In this document: positions 7,842-14,700 of the stretch, one piece after another
How the letters are laid out: every line of letters begins with the position of its first letter
Numbering within the stretch: position 1 is the stretch's first letter
Source of the DNA: an uncultured Ruminococcus sp.
Lineage (GTDB): Bacteria > Bacillota > Clostridia > Oscillospirales > Ruminococcaceae
Reading direction: 5' to 3'
NCBI GenBank assembly: GCA_937902395.1
Contig: CALGTV010000102.1
Span: 1 to 64,000, forward strand
Length of the DNA stretch: 64,000 nucleotides
Notes under the pieces: model-generated
Told to the model about the DNA's origin: nothing
Seen by the model: only the letters and a program-made list of their open reading frames with translations
Databases searched by the model: none
Translations under genes and position numbers: made by a program

Positions 7842-8516
7842 TCAGATACCGAATATGTTTTTTGGTTTTTCTTTGAATTTAAGGTTTCTTCCCGATTTAT
7901 TCCACCATAAATTCATCACAATAATATTCAGACCAATGCCAACAACGAGCATAACTGCAGCTATCAGAACAGCCTGCGGAAGTTCAAAGCCGAAGCCCTT
8001 TATCCCCTTAAAATAATCATGATTAAATATACCAGGCTGAGAAAACAGTGCCATATAACATATTATGAATGGAATAGCCATTTTCGGCATTCTTGCCATT
8101 GATATAGTAAAGCATGAAAATACCATATTAAACGCAAGAATAAGTATAACATCAGGCATTGCAGAGCTTTCAAGAGCAAAATACGAAATTATCATCAATA
8201 TAATACTGCAAATCATTTCTACTGTCAATACCGCCGCAATTGGTGCTGTTGTAAATAAAGCTTTATTGCAATTGGCAGAGAAAAAGAATTTATTAGTAGT
8301 TATTGTAGTTTTACCCCAGATTAACCATAAAACCTGAAATACATTTACCATTCCTATCAAGCCAATCATACTCATATAATCATCATCTGTTAATTTTGCA
8401 CCTGCAAATATCAATGCTAAGCCGATAATTGCAAGAAAAAACATGCCAAAGCCTACAAGTATCGGGCTGAATGACGCTTTAAAATAAAGCTTATATGCCC
8501 TAAAAAAGTCTTTCAT
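7842..8516 (-). CDS. ABC transporter membrane protein (YtrA-type operon)
   Basis: A 224-residue protein starting MKDFFRAYKLYFKAS. ATG at 8516 is chosen because GAGGTGG precedes it, whereas the longer frame would run 56 bases into the upstream gene. It has six predicted hydrophobic helices and no periplasmic binding domain. It is the last gene of a four-gene operon (regulator, ATPase, two membrane proteins). By position it is the second permease-like subunit. Sequence similarity to named permeases is not obvious to me, so the call rests on topology and operon place. Its N-terminus (FRAYKLYF) resembles the start of the other membrane subunit (FQAYKLYH), suggesting the two are distant paralogues. 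Confidence 0.75.
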   Translation of the reverse strand: MKDFFRAYKLYFKASFSPILVGFGMFFLAIIGLALIFAGAKLTDDDYMSMIGLIGMVNVFQVLWLIWGKTTITTNKFFFSANCNKALFTTAPIAAVLTVEMICSIILMIISYFALESSAMPDVILILAFNMVFSCFTISMARMPKMAIPFIICYMALFSQPGIFNHDYFKGIKGFGFELPQAVLIAAVMLVVGIGLNIIVMNLWWNKSGRNLKFKEKPKNIFGI

Positions 8517-8526
8517 AAATTCCACC

Positions 8527-9177
8527 TCAATCCTTATACCATTTCTTTCTAATTGATTTAAGCACAACTTTTTCAGAAACAAAGAAGATTACCGCCGATA
8601 AAACAACAAGTACTATTTGTGCAATTTCGAATTCAAAATCAAAAAACTTTTTTTCAAATAAGTTTGTCATACATATCGTATAGGCAAATAACGGCAAACC
8701 GCTTATAACATAAATTATACTTCTGAATGCATCGTGTTTTATTACGCTGAATATATTAGTAACCGCTTTCAGAAAAATCAACCCAAGTGACATATATATA
8801 CTTTCCCACAAACAGGAAAAAGAAATACCCACAATCATCTGATTTAACAGTATTACTAATACACCTGCCAATACACTTACTATATGCTGCTTCTGATACA
8901 TTTCAATAGGCTCTTTTACTGTTCGGTAAACCAAACCGCTGATTCGTGTATCAGCTGTCATAAATACATTTATAGCCGAGGCAATGTAGCATATAAAACT
9001 GTTTAAAAAGAGTATAACCAACCGCAGTTCTTCATCTTCACTTTTATCAAGAAGAAACACGCCAAAAAACAAACTTCCCGCCAGCGAAAAAATTGTAGCA
9101 AGCAATACTTCTTTTACAAACCCCATGCTGTGATAAAGCTTGTAAGCCTGAAATATACTCGTTTTTTTATTCTTCAT
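8527..9177 (-). CDS. ABC transporter membrane protein (YtrA-type operon)
   Basis: A 216-residue protein starting MKNKKTSIFQAYKLY at 9177, where AAGGCGG lies 8 bases upstream. The start overlaps the end of the ATPase gene by 11 bases, a sign of translational coupling. Five to six hydrophobic helices are visible, with a charged cytosolic loop around residues 85-100. It is the first of two membrane subunits of the operon. The substrate is unknown; GntR/YtrA-controlled exporters of this type in Firmicutes often answer to cell-wall antibiotics or peptides. Confidence 0.75.
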   Translation of the reverse strand: MKNKKTSIFQAYKLYHSMGFVKEVLLATIFSLAGSLFFGVFLLDKSEDEELRLVILFLNSFICYIASAINVFMTADTRISGLVYRTVKEPIEMYQKQHIVSVLAGVLVILLNQMIVGISFSCLWESIYMSLGLIFLKAVTNIFSVIKHDAFRSIIYVISGLPLFAYTICMTNLFEKKFFDFEFEIAQIVLVVLSAVIFFVSEKVVLKSIRKKWYKD

Positions 9178-10054
9178 CTGCTTCCGCCTTTCTGAGAATA
9201 CCAACGCTTAACTGCTGTAAATTAGGCTTTTCAACGGCTGTGTCAAGCTGTGTGAGCTTCACAAGATTTTCGGAAAGGGCAATTCCCTCGAAATTCATGC
9301 TGTTAGATGTGCAGGAAAGCATATAGGGCTTAGCCTTTTCGCACTTGTCAGCGTCACCGTGAACGAGAATGTATTTCTCCTTTAAATCCTCAACGAATCC
9401 CTGTTCTATGACCTTTCCCCCTGCCATGAATACAGCGTAGTCCGTAGCATATTCCATATCGGCAATATTGTGGGTTGAGAAAATAATTGAACGATTACCG
9501 TCACCCTCTGCAAGATATTCTCTGAAAATTTCGCAGAGCACATCACGGGCAAGAGGGTCAAGGGAGGATGCAGGCTCATCAAGTACCAGAAGCTCCGTAT
9601 TTCTCGCAAGGACAGCCGCAAGGTATGTTCTCATCTTGTTGCCGTCGGAAAGCTTCATAAGCTTCTTTGTCTTTTTTGCAGTGGGGTCTTCAAGCTTGAA
9701 ACGCTTGCACATATCCTTGAATCTGTTTCTGTCGAAATTGTCAAAGCCGATTTCCATAGCCTCTGCAATGGTTTTCAAATCCCATGTGAGAGGGAAAAAA
9801 TTCATTGATGAGCAGTAGCCGATGCGGTTTCTCAGCTGGCTGTCGTCGATATCCGTTTTATCTCCGAAGTATATGCACTCGCCGCCGCTTTTGCCTGTAA
9901 CTCCGCATACTACGTCAATTAAAGTAGTTTTACCTGCGCCGTTTGCGCCGATAAGAGCTGTTGAAAATCCGCAGGGGATTTCAAGGTTAATTGGACCAAG
10001 TGTAAATCCCTTGTAGTTTTTTGTAATTCCCTTTATTTTAATTGCATTTTCCAT
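9167..10054 (-). CDS. ABC transporter ATP-binding protein
   Basis: A 295-residue nucleotide-binding subunit. Walker A is GANGAGKTT near residue 37. The Q-loop region (NRIGYCSSMN) reads S rather than Q. The signature motif is LSDGNKMR near residue 135, a departure from LSGGQ but similar to other exporters of this class. Walker B is LLVLDEPASSLDP and the switch His is in FSTHN. A C-terminal 70-residue extension follows the core. The ribosome site is AAAGGAAG. It lies between the GntR regulator gene (15 bases away) and two membrane protein genes and would power their transport. Confidence 0.92.
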   Translation of the reverse strand: MENAIKIKGITKNYKGFTLGPINLEIPCGFSTALIGANGAGKTTLIDVVCGVTGKSGGECIYFGDKTDIDDSQLRNRIGYCSSMNFFPLTWDLKTIAEAMEIGFDNFDRNRFKDMCKRFKLEDPTAKKTKKLMKLSDGNKMRTYLAAVLARNTELLVLDEPASSLDPLARDVLCEIFREYLAEGDGNRSIIFSTHNIADMEYATDYAVFMAGGKVIEQGFVEDLKEKYILVHGDADKCEKAKPYMLSCTSNSMNFEGIALSENLVKLTQLDTAVEKPNLQQLSVGILRKAEADEE

Positions 10055-10069
10055 AATTTAAACTTCCTT

Positions 10070-10441
10070 TCAATATTCCATATACCAAAGCGTCCGCAAA
10101 AACTCACAGACCTGCTCTACATCATAACCCATTATTTTTGCAGCATTTATGGCATCTGTCAAACCCTCTTCAAGATTACGCATTTGCTGTTCTGTGAGCA
10201 TTTTTTCGTCCTGCGAGTTTACAAAATACCCCTTACCCTTAGTTGCTGTCACAAGTCCCTCAGCGGTTAATTCCTCGTATGCTTTCATAGTAGTAATAAC
10301 GCTGATTTTAAGATTCTGCGCCAATACGCGAATTGACGGCAGAGGTTCGCCAGCCTTTAATTGCCCGGAGAGTATCTGCTCCCGAAGCTGTGAGGCTATC
10401 TGCTTGTAGATAGGCTCATTTGAATTCTGATAGATTTTCAT
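10070..10441 (-). CDS. GntR family regulator, YtrA subfamily
   Basis: A 123-residue repressor. Residues 1-72 are the winged helix of the GntR family (PIYKQIASQLREQILSGQL, then LPSIRVLAQNLKISVIT, TAKGKGYFV-type wing). The short C-terminal part (residues 75-123) has only two helices, as in the YtrA subfamily, which dimerises without a large effector domain. It is the first gene of the operon, with GGAGG 8 bases before the ATG. Palindromic repeats immediately upstream are its likely operators, so it should autoregulate the operon. Confidence 0.92.
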   Translation of the reverse strand: MKIYQNSNEPIYKQIASQLREQILSGQLKAGEPLPSIRVLAQNLKISVITTMKAYEELTAEGLVTATKGKGYFVNSQDEKMLTEQQMRNLEEGLTDAINAAKIMGYDVEQVCEFLRTLWYMEY

Positions 10442-10476
10442 TGTACACCTCCAACTTTTCCCTTAAATATATGCAT

Positions 10477-10533
10477 AACTGTTATACAGTGTTTATAACT
10501 GTTTAACTGTTATATATACAGTATATAACAGTT
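10477..10533 (-). promoter_or_regulatory. GntR (YtrA-type) operator repeats
   Basis: Between 10505 and 10533 lies a perfect palindrome with 12-bp arms (AACTGTTATATA and its complement) around TACAG. At 10477-10500 two more half-sites, AACTGTTATA and TATAACTGTT, form a second, imperfect operator 28 bases away. AT-rich palindromes upstream of ytrA-type genes are known operators for this regulator class. Assignment to the adjacent regulator is inference from position. Confidence 0.75.
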
Positions 10534-10640
10534 GCACCCATTTGTCAATAGAAATAGAAAAAATCGGCATAATGCACAAACAGCCCATATCGTAATTGTA
10601 GTAATTTAACATATTTTTCAAATCATTAGCTTTGGCTGAT

Positions 10641-10725
10641 TCAAGAAGTCCAAGAAGTCCGCTTTGTACACACATGTACCCTTGAACCTCTTGAACCTCT
10701 TGCTTTAATTGAATAAAGCTATAGG
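10641..10725 (+). repeat. left inverted repeat of the RepA-like ATPase unit
   Basis: These 85 bases match, in reverse complement, 12002-12087 with only a few substitutions. They contain internal 9-bp periodic segments (TTCAAGAAGTCCAAGAAG and CTTGAACCTCTTGAACC) and the palindrome-like TACACACATGTA. The two copies face inward around the single gene at 11051-12001. Confidence 0.9.
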
Positions 10726-10812
10726 CTAATAGCTTTCAAAAAATAATAGACATTTTCAAGAATACGTTAAGAATTCAAGTGTACACACGTGTATTCTTGT
10801 ATTCTTGTATTC

Positions 10813-10940
10813 TTCGTGCGTATCGCACAAAAATAGCTGTTTGTAATTAGTGAAAAAGTAGAAAATAAAAATTATTTTTCAATAATCAACATTTTTCCGT
10901 TGGAAAATGCCTCATTTTAGCCCCTTTATGGAGGGGGTAT
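10813..10940 (+). repeat. dispersed intergenic repeat, copy 1
   Basis: About 128 bases that recur as 36773-36903 in the same orientation. Shared blocks are TATCGCACAAAAATA, AAAATTATTTTTCAATA, CAACATTTTTCCGTTG and a C-rich/G-rich hairpin at the end (AGCCCC...GGGGG here). The hairpin loop and stem bases differ between copies while pairing is kept. Here it lies between the left inverted repeat and the ATPase gene. Confidence 0.8.
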
Positions 10941-10944
10941 TAAA

Positions 10945-10977
10945 AATTAAGAATTATGAATGCAGAATTAAGAATTG
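10945..10977 (+). repeat. 7-bp-period tandem repeat
   Basis: Units AATTAAG, AATTATG, AATGCAG, AATTAAG in tandem. Same family as the copies at 32486 and 32964. A looser run of similar units continues to 11033 just before the ATPase gene. Confidence 0.8.
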
Positions 10978-11050
10978 TTTTTATATCTGCAAATCCAAAT
11001 CATAATTTATAATTCTGAATTATTAATTAACGAATATGGAGGTATTTATA

Positions 11051-12001
11051 ATGCAGCTGATTAATTTTAATGAGATTACTTCATCAACTCCCCAATGGCT
11101 CTGGGAGCCCTATTTCCCACTGGGAAAAATTACAATAGTACAGGGCGACCCCGGAGACGGCAAAACTACCCTGATACTCCAGTTAGCCGCCATGCTTTCA
11201 AGAGGTCAGCTTCCTCATATGCCTGATGTGGAATATGAACCTTTTGAAGTTATATATCTGAATGCTGAGGACGGCTACGGCGATACTATCAAGCCCCGTC
11301 TTGAAGCCGCAGGTGCTGACTGCTCACATATCCACACTCTCAGCGAGGATATTCACGATTCGCCTATAACTCTTGATGATAGTCGATTAGAGGGAGCAAT
11401 AAAAGGTCTTAATGCAAGGCTTCTTATTCTCGACCCTCTGCAAGCATTTCTGGGAGCAAAGGTGGATATGCACCGCGCTAATGAAATACGTCCTGTAATG
11501 AGAAATCTTGCTGAAATGGCAGACAGGACAAACTGTGCTGTTGTTCTCATAGGTCATATGAATAAGGCACAGGGCTTGAAAGCTTCCTACAGAGGTCTTG
11601 GCTCTATTGACTTTACAGCCGCCGCAAGAAGCGTTCTTGTTGTTGCAAGGGATAAAAACAGACCTAATGTAAGAGTTATGATGCAGATAAAAAATAGCCT
11701 TGCACAAGAGGGAAAGCCCATTGCCTTTGAACTGCGGGGAAGTGACGGCGTAGTATTTCTCGGCAATTATTCCTGTAATGTCGATGATATGCTTTTAGGC
11801 GCAGGAGGCAGTTACGAATATAACGAGGCTATAAATATTCTCAGAGAGGAACTTAAAGACGGCGAAAAGCCTCAGAAAGAGTTAATGGAGAAGATTGAAC
11901 ATCTGGAGCTGTCAACAAGAAAAATCAAGGAACTGAAAAAAGAGATGTGTATTCAGTCATTCAGAATGAATAATCAATGGTATTGGAAGTTCAAGATTTA
12001 A
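11051..12001 (+). CDS. RepA-like AAA ATPase (RecA-fold helicase) with C-terminal winged helix
   Basis: A 316-residue protein starting MQLINFNEI; ATG at 11051 is chosen because GGAGG lies 8 bases before it. The N-terminal 215 residues are an AAA_25/RepA-type RecA fold: Walker A GDPGDGKTT, acidic EVIYLNAEDGYG, Walker B RLLILDPLQAFL, then VVLIGHMNKAQG and GSIDFTAAARSVLVV. The last 75 residues (EAINILREELKDGEKPQKEL ... NNQWYWKF) look like a winged helix. Hexameric helicases of this type load at origins of small plasmids and in phages or integrated elements. Here no primase, integrase or replication origin gene is next to it; it stands alone between inverted repeats, and its stop codon is followed directly by the right repeat. 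Confidence 0.85.
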   Translation: MQLINFNEITSSTPQWLWEPYFPLGKITIVQGDPGDGKTTLILQLAAMLSRGQLPHMPDVEYEPFEVIYLNAEDGYGDTIKPRLEAAGADCSHIHTLSEDIHDSPITLDDSRLEGAIKGLNARLLILDPLQAFLGAKVDMHRANEIRPVMRNLAEMADRTNCAVVLIGHMNKAQGLKASYRGLGSIDFTAAARSVLVVARDKNRPNVRVMMQIKNSLAQEGKPIAFELRGSDGVVFLGNYSCNVDDMLLGAGGSYEYNEAINILREELKDGEKPQKELMEKIEHLELSTRKIKELKKEMCIQSFRMNNQWYWKFKI

Positions 12002-12087
12002 GCCTATAACTTTAGTAGGCTAAAGCAAGAGGTTCAAGAGGTTCAAGAGTACATGTGTGTGCAAAGCGGACTTCTTGGACTTCTTGA
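12002..12087 (-). repeat. right inverted repeat of the RepA-like ATPase unit
   Basis: Reverse complement of 10641-10725 with few mismatches, beginning on the first base after the ATPase stop codon. The near-identity of non-coding arms 1.3 kb apart implies recent duplication or selection. Confidence 0.9.
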
Positions 12088-12094
12088 AATTATT

Positions 12095-12116
12095 ATCAGC
12101 CGTTAGCTGTTAGCTT
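12095..12116 (+). repeat. 7-bp-period tandem repeat, short
   Basis: GCCGTTA, GCTGTTA, GCTTTAT-type units directly outside the right inverted repeat. Related to the copies at 20255, 22342 and 35113. Confidence 0.6.
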
Positions 12117-12210
12117 TATAAAAAAATCGACATCATCTTTCACAAAACAATCCAAATGTGAAAATTTAGAAGTAAAAATATAAAATTTTCAGGAAATTAA
12201 TAAAAAGCTA

Positions 12211-12238
12211 TTGAAATTATCTGAAATTGTGGTACAAT
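12211..12238 (+). promoter_or_regulatory. promoter of cdaA-cdaR
   Basis: TTGAAA at 12211 and TACAAT at 12233 with a 16-base spacer. A second TATAAT overlaps two bases downstream. It lies about 55 bases before cdaA. Confidence 0.65.
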
Positions 12239-12291
12239 ATAATATAGGGGATTATGTGTTTCCCCGACTAACAAACAGGTTGTGATATAAT

Positions 12292-13173
12292 ATGCCCTCA
12301 TTTCAGGATATAAAATACGCTTTTTTCAGCCTGATGTCTACTATCGAATTCAACGATATAATAGACCTTCTGGCGCTTTCTTACATAGTATATCTGCTGC
12401 TTAAACTCATGCGCGAAACCCGTGCAGGACAGCTTATCAAGGGAGTTCTGCTGCTTGTGGCGGCTTACCTCGTAAGCATGATTTTCAAGCTTGATGTAAT
12501 GGAATATATCCTCGGCAATGCCCTCGATGTAGGACTTCTTGCCATGCTGATACTCTTTCAGCCCGAGATACGACGAGCTCTGGAGCAGTTCGGACAGACT
12601 AAATTCGGCATTAACCTCATCGGTATAGGAAACTCCTCAAACGATATAAAACACCGCTGGAACACCGCCATAGACGCTATATGCGATTCCTGCGTGGAGC
12701 TTTCCGCAAGCTGTACAGGAGCACTCATTGTCATCGAGAGAAAAACCCGTCTGGGCGAACAGATTGAAACAGGTACAGTTATGAATGCCATACCAAGCAA
12801 GGAGGTATTCGGGAATATATTCTATCCCAAAACACCCCTCCACGACGGCGCAGTTATTATGCGCGACGGTCTGATTCTTGCCGCCGCCTGCTTTCTGCCC
12901 CGCCCGAAAAGCGATGTTGCAATTGCGAAAAATCTCGGTTCAAGACATCGTGCGGCTATCGGTATGAGCGAAAATTCCGACGCGGTTGTAATTGTGGTAT
13001 CTGAGGAAACAGGACAGATATCAATAGCCATGAACGGCGTACTGACCCGTGATTATACCCGTACAAAGCTGAAATACTTTCTTGAAAAGGAAATATTCAA
13101 CGAAACTCCCGACGATGACAAGGCAAATAAAACAGTTATCTCCTCTATACTTGGAAGGAGGAAGAAAAAGTGA
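12292..13173 (+). CDS. cdaA: diadenylate cyclase CdaA
   Basis: A 293-residue membrane enzyme making c-di-AMP from two ATP. Three membrane helices lie in residues about 15-95. The DisA_N (DAC) domain follows, with the catalytic DGA motif in PLHDGAVIMRDG near residue 184 and the ATP-binding RHR motif in GSRHRAAIGMSE near residue 218. Length is standard for the Firmicutes housekeeping cyclase. The start codon of cdaR overlaps its stop (GTGA). In many Firmicutes glmM follows cdaR; here it does not. c-di-AMP controls potassium and osmolyte balance and cell-wall homeostasis. Confidence 0.95.
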   Translation: MPSFQDIKYAFFSLMSTIEFNDIIDLLALSYIVYLLLKLMRETRAGQLIKGVLLLVAAYLVSMIFKLDVMEYILGNALDVGLLAMLILFQPEIRRALEQFGQTKFGINLIGIGNSSNDIKHRWNTAIDAICDSCVELSASCTGALIVIERKTRLGEQIETGTVMNAIPSKEVFGNIFYPKTPLHDGAVIMRDGLILAAACFLPRPKSDVAIAKNLGSRHRAAIGMSENSDAVVIVVSEETGQISIAMNGVLTRDYTRTKLKYFLEKEIFNETPDDDKANKTVISSILGRRKKK

Positions 13174-14498
13174 GCTATTTCAAAAAATTAAGAGAAAAAT
13201 ATATGTCAAGCAACTTTTTTCTTGGAATACTTGCAGTAATAATTGCAGTAATTCTGTGGCTTGTCATATCTCTTACACAGTATCCCTCAGTGCAGAAAAC
13301 AGTTGAGAATATCCCCGTAAATATCGATATATCGGGCTCTGTAGCCAGCCAGAACGGTCTCAGTGTTATCTCCTGCGATGTAACAGAGGTGAAAGTTGAA
13401 CTGCTTGGAAGCCGTACACAGATAGGATATCTCAATAACGAAAGCCTTACAGCCTATTTTGACGCGGATTCCGTAAGCAATACGGGCACAAAGAAGCTTT
13501 CTCTGAAAATAAAGAGCAGTAACGGCGTGAATTATGAGGTAAAATCCATACATCCCTCAAAGGCAACAGTAGTTTTCGACAAAATGGATACCCGTGATTT
13601 CGACGTTGTACCTCTTACCCCTAATGTTGACATTGTCGAGGGCAAGGCGAAAAATCCTGATGAATATATGTGTATACCCTCTGAAATCCGCATTACAGGC
13701 CCTTCAACGAAGCTTGACAGTATAGACAAGTGCTATGCTGTTTCCAACAAGGAAATGAGCCTTGACACATCATACGTTTTAAGCGGCGCAGAGCTGCAGC
13801 TGTATACCAAGGATAACGTCCTGATTGACCAGTCCACGCTGACGAGCAGTAATACAAGCTTTGATATCAATATAGCCGTCCGTACACAGAAAAAGGTCAA
13901 GCTTTCAGCGGCTATAGCCAGTGCCCCCGCAAATTTCAATCCTGAGACGATAAAGTTTAAATTTTCATCGGATTCCGTGACACTTGCCTGCAACAACAGT
14001 CAGGTAGAGATACCGGCTTCCATAGATTTAGGACTTATACCTCTGTATGAGCTGAAACCCGGATTTTCACGTACTTTCCCAATCAGTACGCGTCTTGAGG
14101 GCACAGAGCTTATAAATGTCTCAGACCTTGAATCAGTCGTTGTTACAATTGATGATAAGAACCTTAAAGAAAAGCCCATGACCATTTACAGCGACCATAT
14201 CCAGATAAGCAACCCTCCTGATAACACCTATGATTATTCAATCCTTACGCAGCAGCTTGATGTAACGGTTGTAGGCCCCGAGGAAGCCCTTGCAGAGATT
14301 ACTGCAGAGGATATAATCGGAGAGGTAAATCTGCTGAATACCACCATTGCAGAGGACCAGTTCAGCCAGAGCGTAATATTCTCATGTCCGTCATTTGATA
14401 ACGTATGGATTGCCACAAATGCAAAGGTAGCAATTCAGCGAACAAAGGCAGACAAGAATAAATCAGCAGCAACCAAGGTTCAGGAGAAATATGAATAA
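13170..14498 (+). CDS. cdaR: CdaA regulatory protein CdaR (YbbR repeats)
   Basis: A 442-residue protein starting with GTG inside the cdaA stop, with ribosome site GGAGG in the cdaA tail. One N-terminal membrane helix (residues about 10-32, FFLGILAVIIAVILWLVISL) is followed by about four extracytoplasmic YbbR beta repeats of 80-90 residues (for example VENIPVNIDISGSVASQNGL, DFDVVPLTPNVDI). CdaR binds and modulates CdaA in known Firmicutes. The C-terminal tail is Lys/Ala-rich and low in complexity. A strong terminator follows. Confidence 0.93.
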   Translation: MSYFKKLREKYMSSNFFLGILAVIIAVILWLVISLTQYPSVQKTVENIPVNIDISGSVASQNGLSVISCDVTEVKVELLGSRTQIGYLNNESLTAYFDADSVSNTGTKKLSLKIKSSNGVNYEVKSIHPSKATVVFDKMDTRDFDVVPLTPNVDIVEGKAKNPDEYMCIPSEIRITGPSTKLDSIDKCYAVSNKEMSLDTSYVLSGAELQLYTKDNVLIDQSTLTSSNTSFDINIAVRTQKKVKLSAAIASAPANFNPETIKFKFSSDSVTLACNNSQVEIPASIDLGLIPLYELKPGFSRTFPISTRLEGTELINVSDLESVVVTIDDKNLKEKPMTIYSDHIQISNPPDNTYDYSILTQQLDVTVVGPEEALAEITAEDIIGEVNLLNTTIAEDQFSQSVIFSCPSFDNVWIATNAKVAIQRTKADKNKSAATKVQEKYE

Positions 14499-14509
14499 AT
14501 AGTGAATAA

Positions 14510-14545
14510 ATGCCGTACAAAGCTTGATTTTGTGCGGTATTTTGC
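14510..14545 (+). terminator. terminator of cdaA-cdaR
   Basis: ATGCCGTACAAA pairs over 12 positions (two G-T) with TTTGTGCGGTAT around a 7-base loop, followed by TTTGCTGTTTTT. Confidence 0.85.
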
Positions 14546-14625
14546 TGTTTTTAGACTATGCCGTATGAAACTGAATGCAGTATTGTTATTTTTTTGTATG
14601 ATTTTACAAAATGCATGGGTTTATA

Positions 14626-14654
14626 TTGCAATTCAGCGAAAAAAGGTGTATAAT
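14626..14654 (+). promoter_or_regulatory. promoter of the Big_2/dockerin gene
   Basis: TTGCAA at 14626 and TATAAT at 14649 separated by 17 bases, about 45 bases upstream of the chosen ATG. Confidence 0.8.
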
Positions 14655-14700
14655 AAAGATATATACTTTGTATAATTTATTTTGTTTTGAGGGAGTTATT

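Noticed and set aside
10493..10675. 60-codon minus-strand frame across the GntR operator region
   Set aside because: It overlaps the palindromic operators and the left inverted repeat and has no ribosome site.
10641..12087. Inverted repeats considered as ends of a classical insertion sequence
   Set aside because: The enclosed protein is a RecA-fold ATPase, not a DDE, HUH or serine/tyrosine recombinase; no target-site duplication is obvious at the borders.
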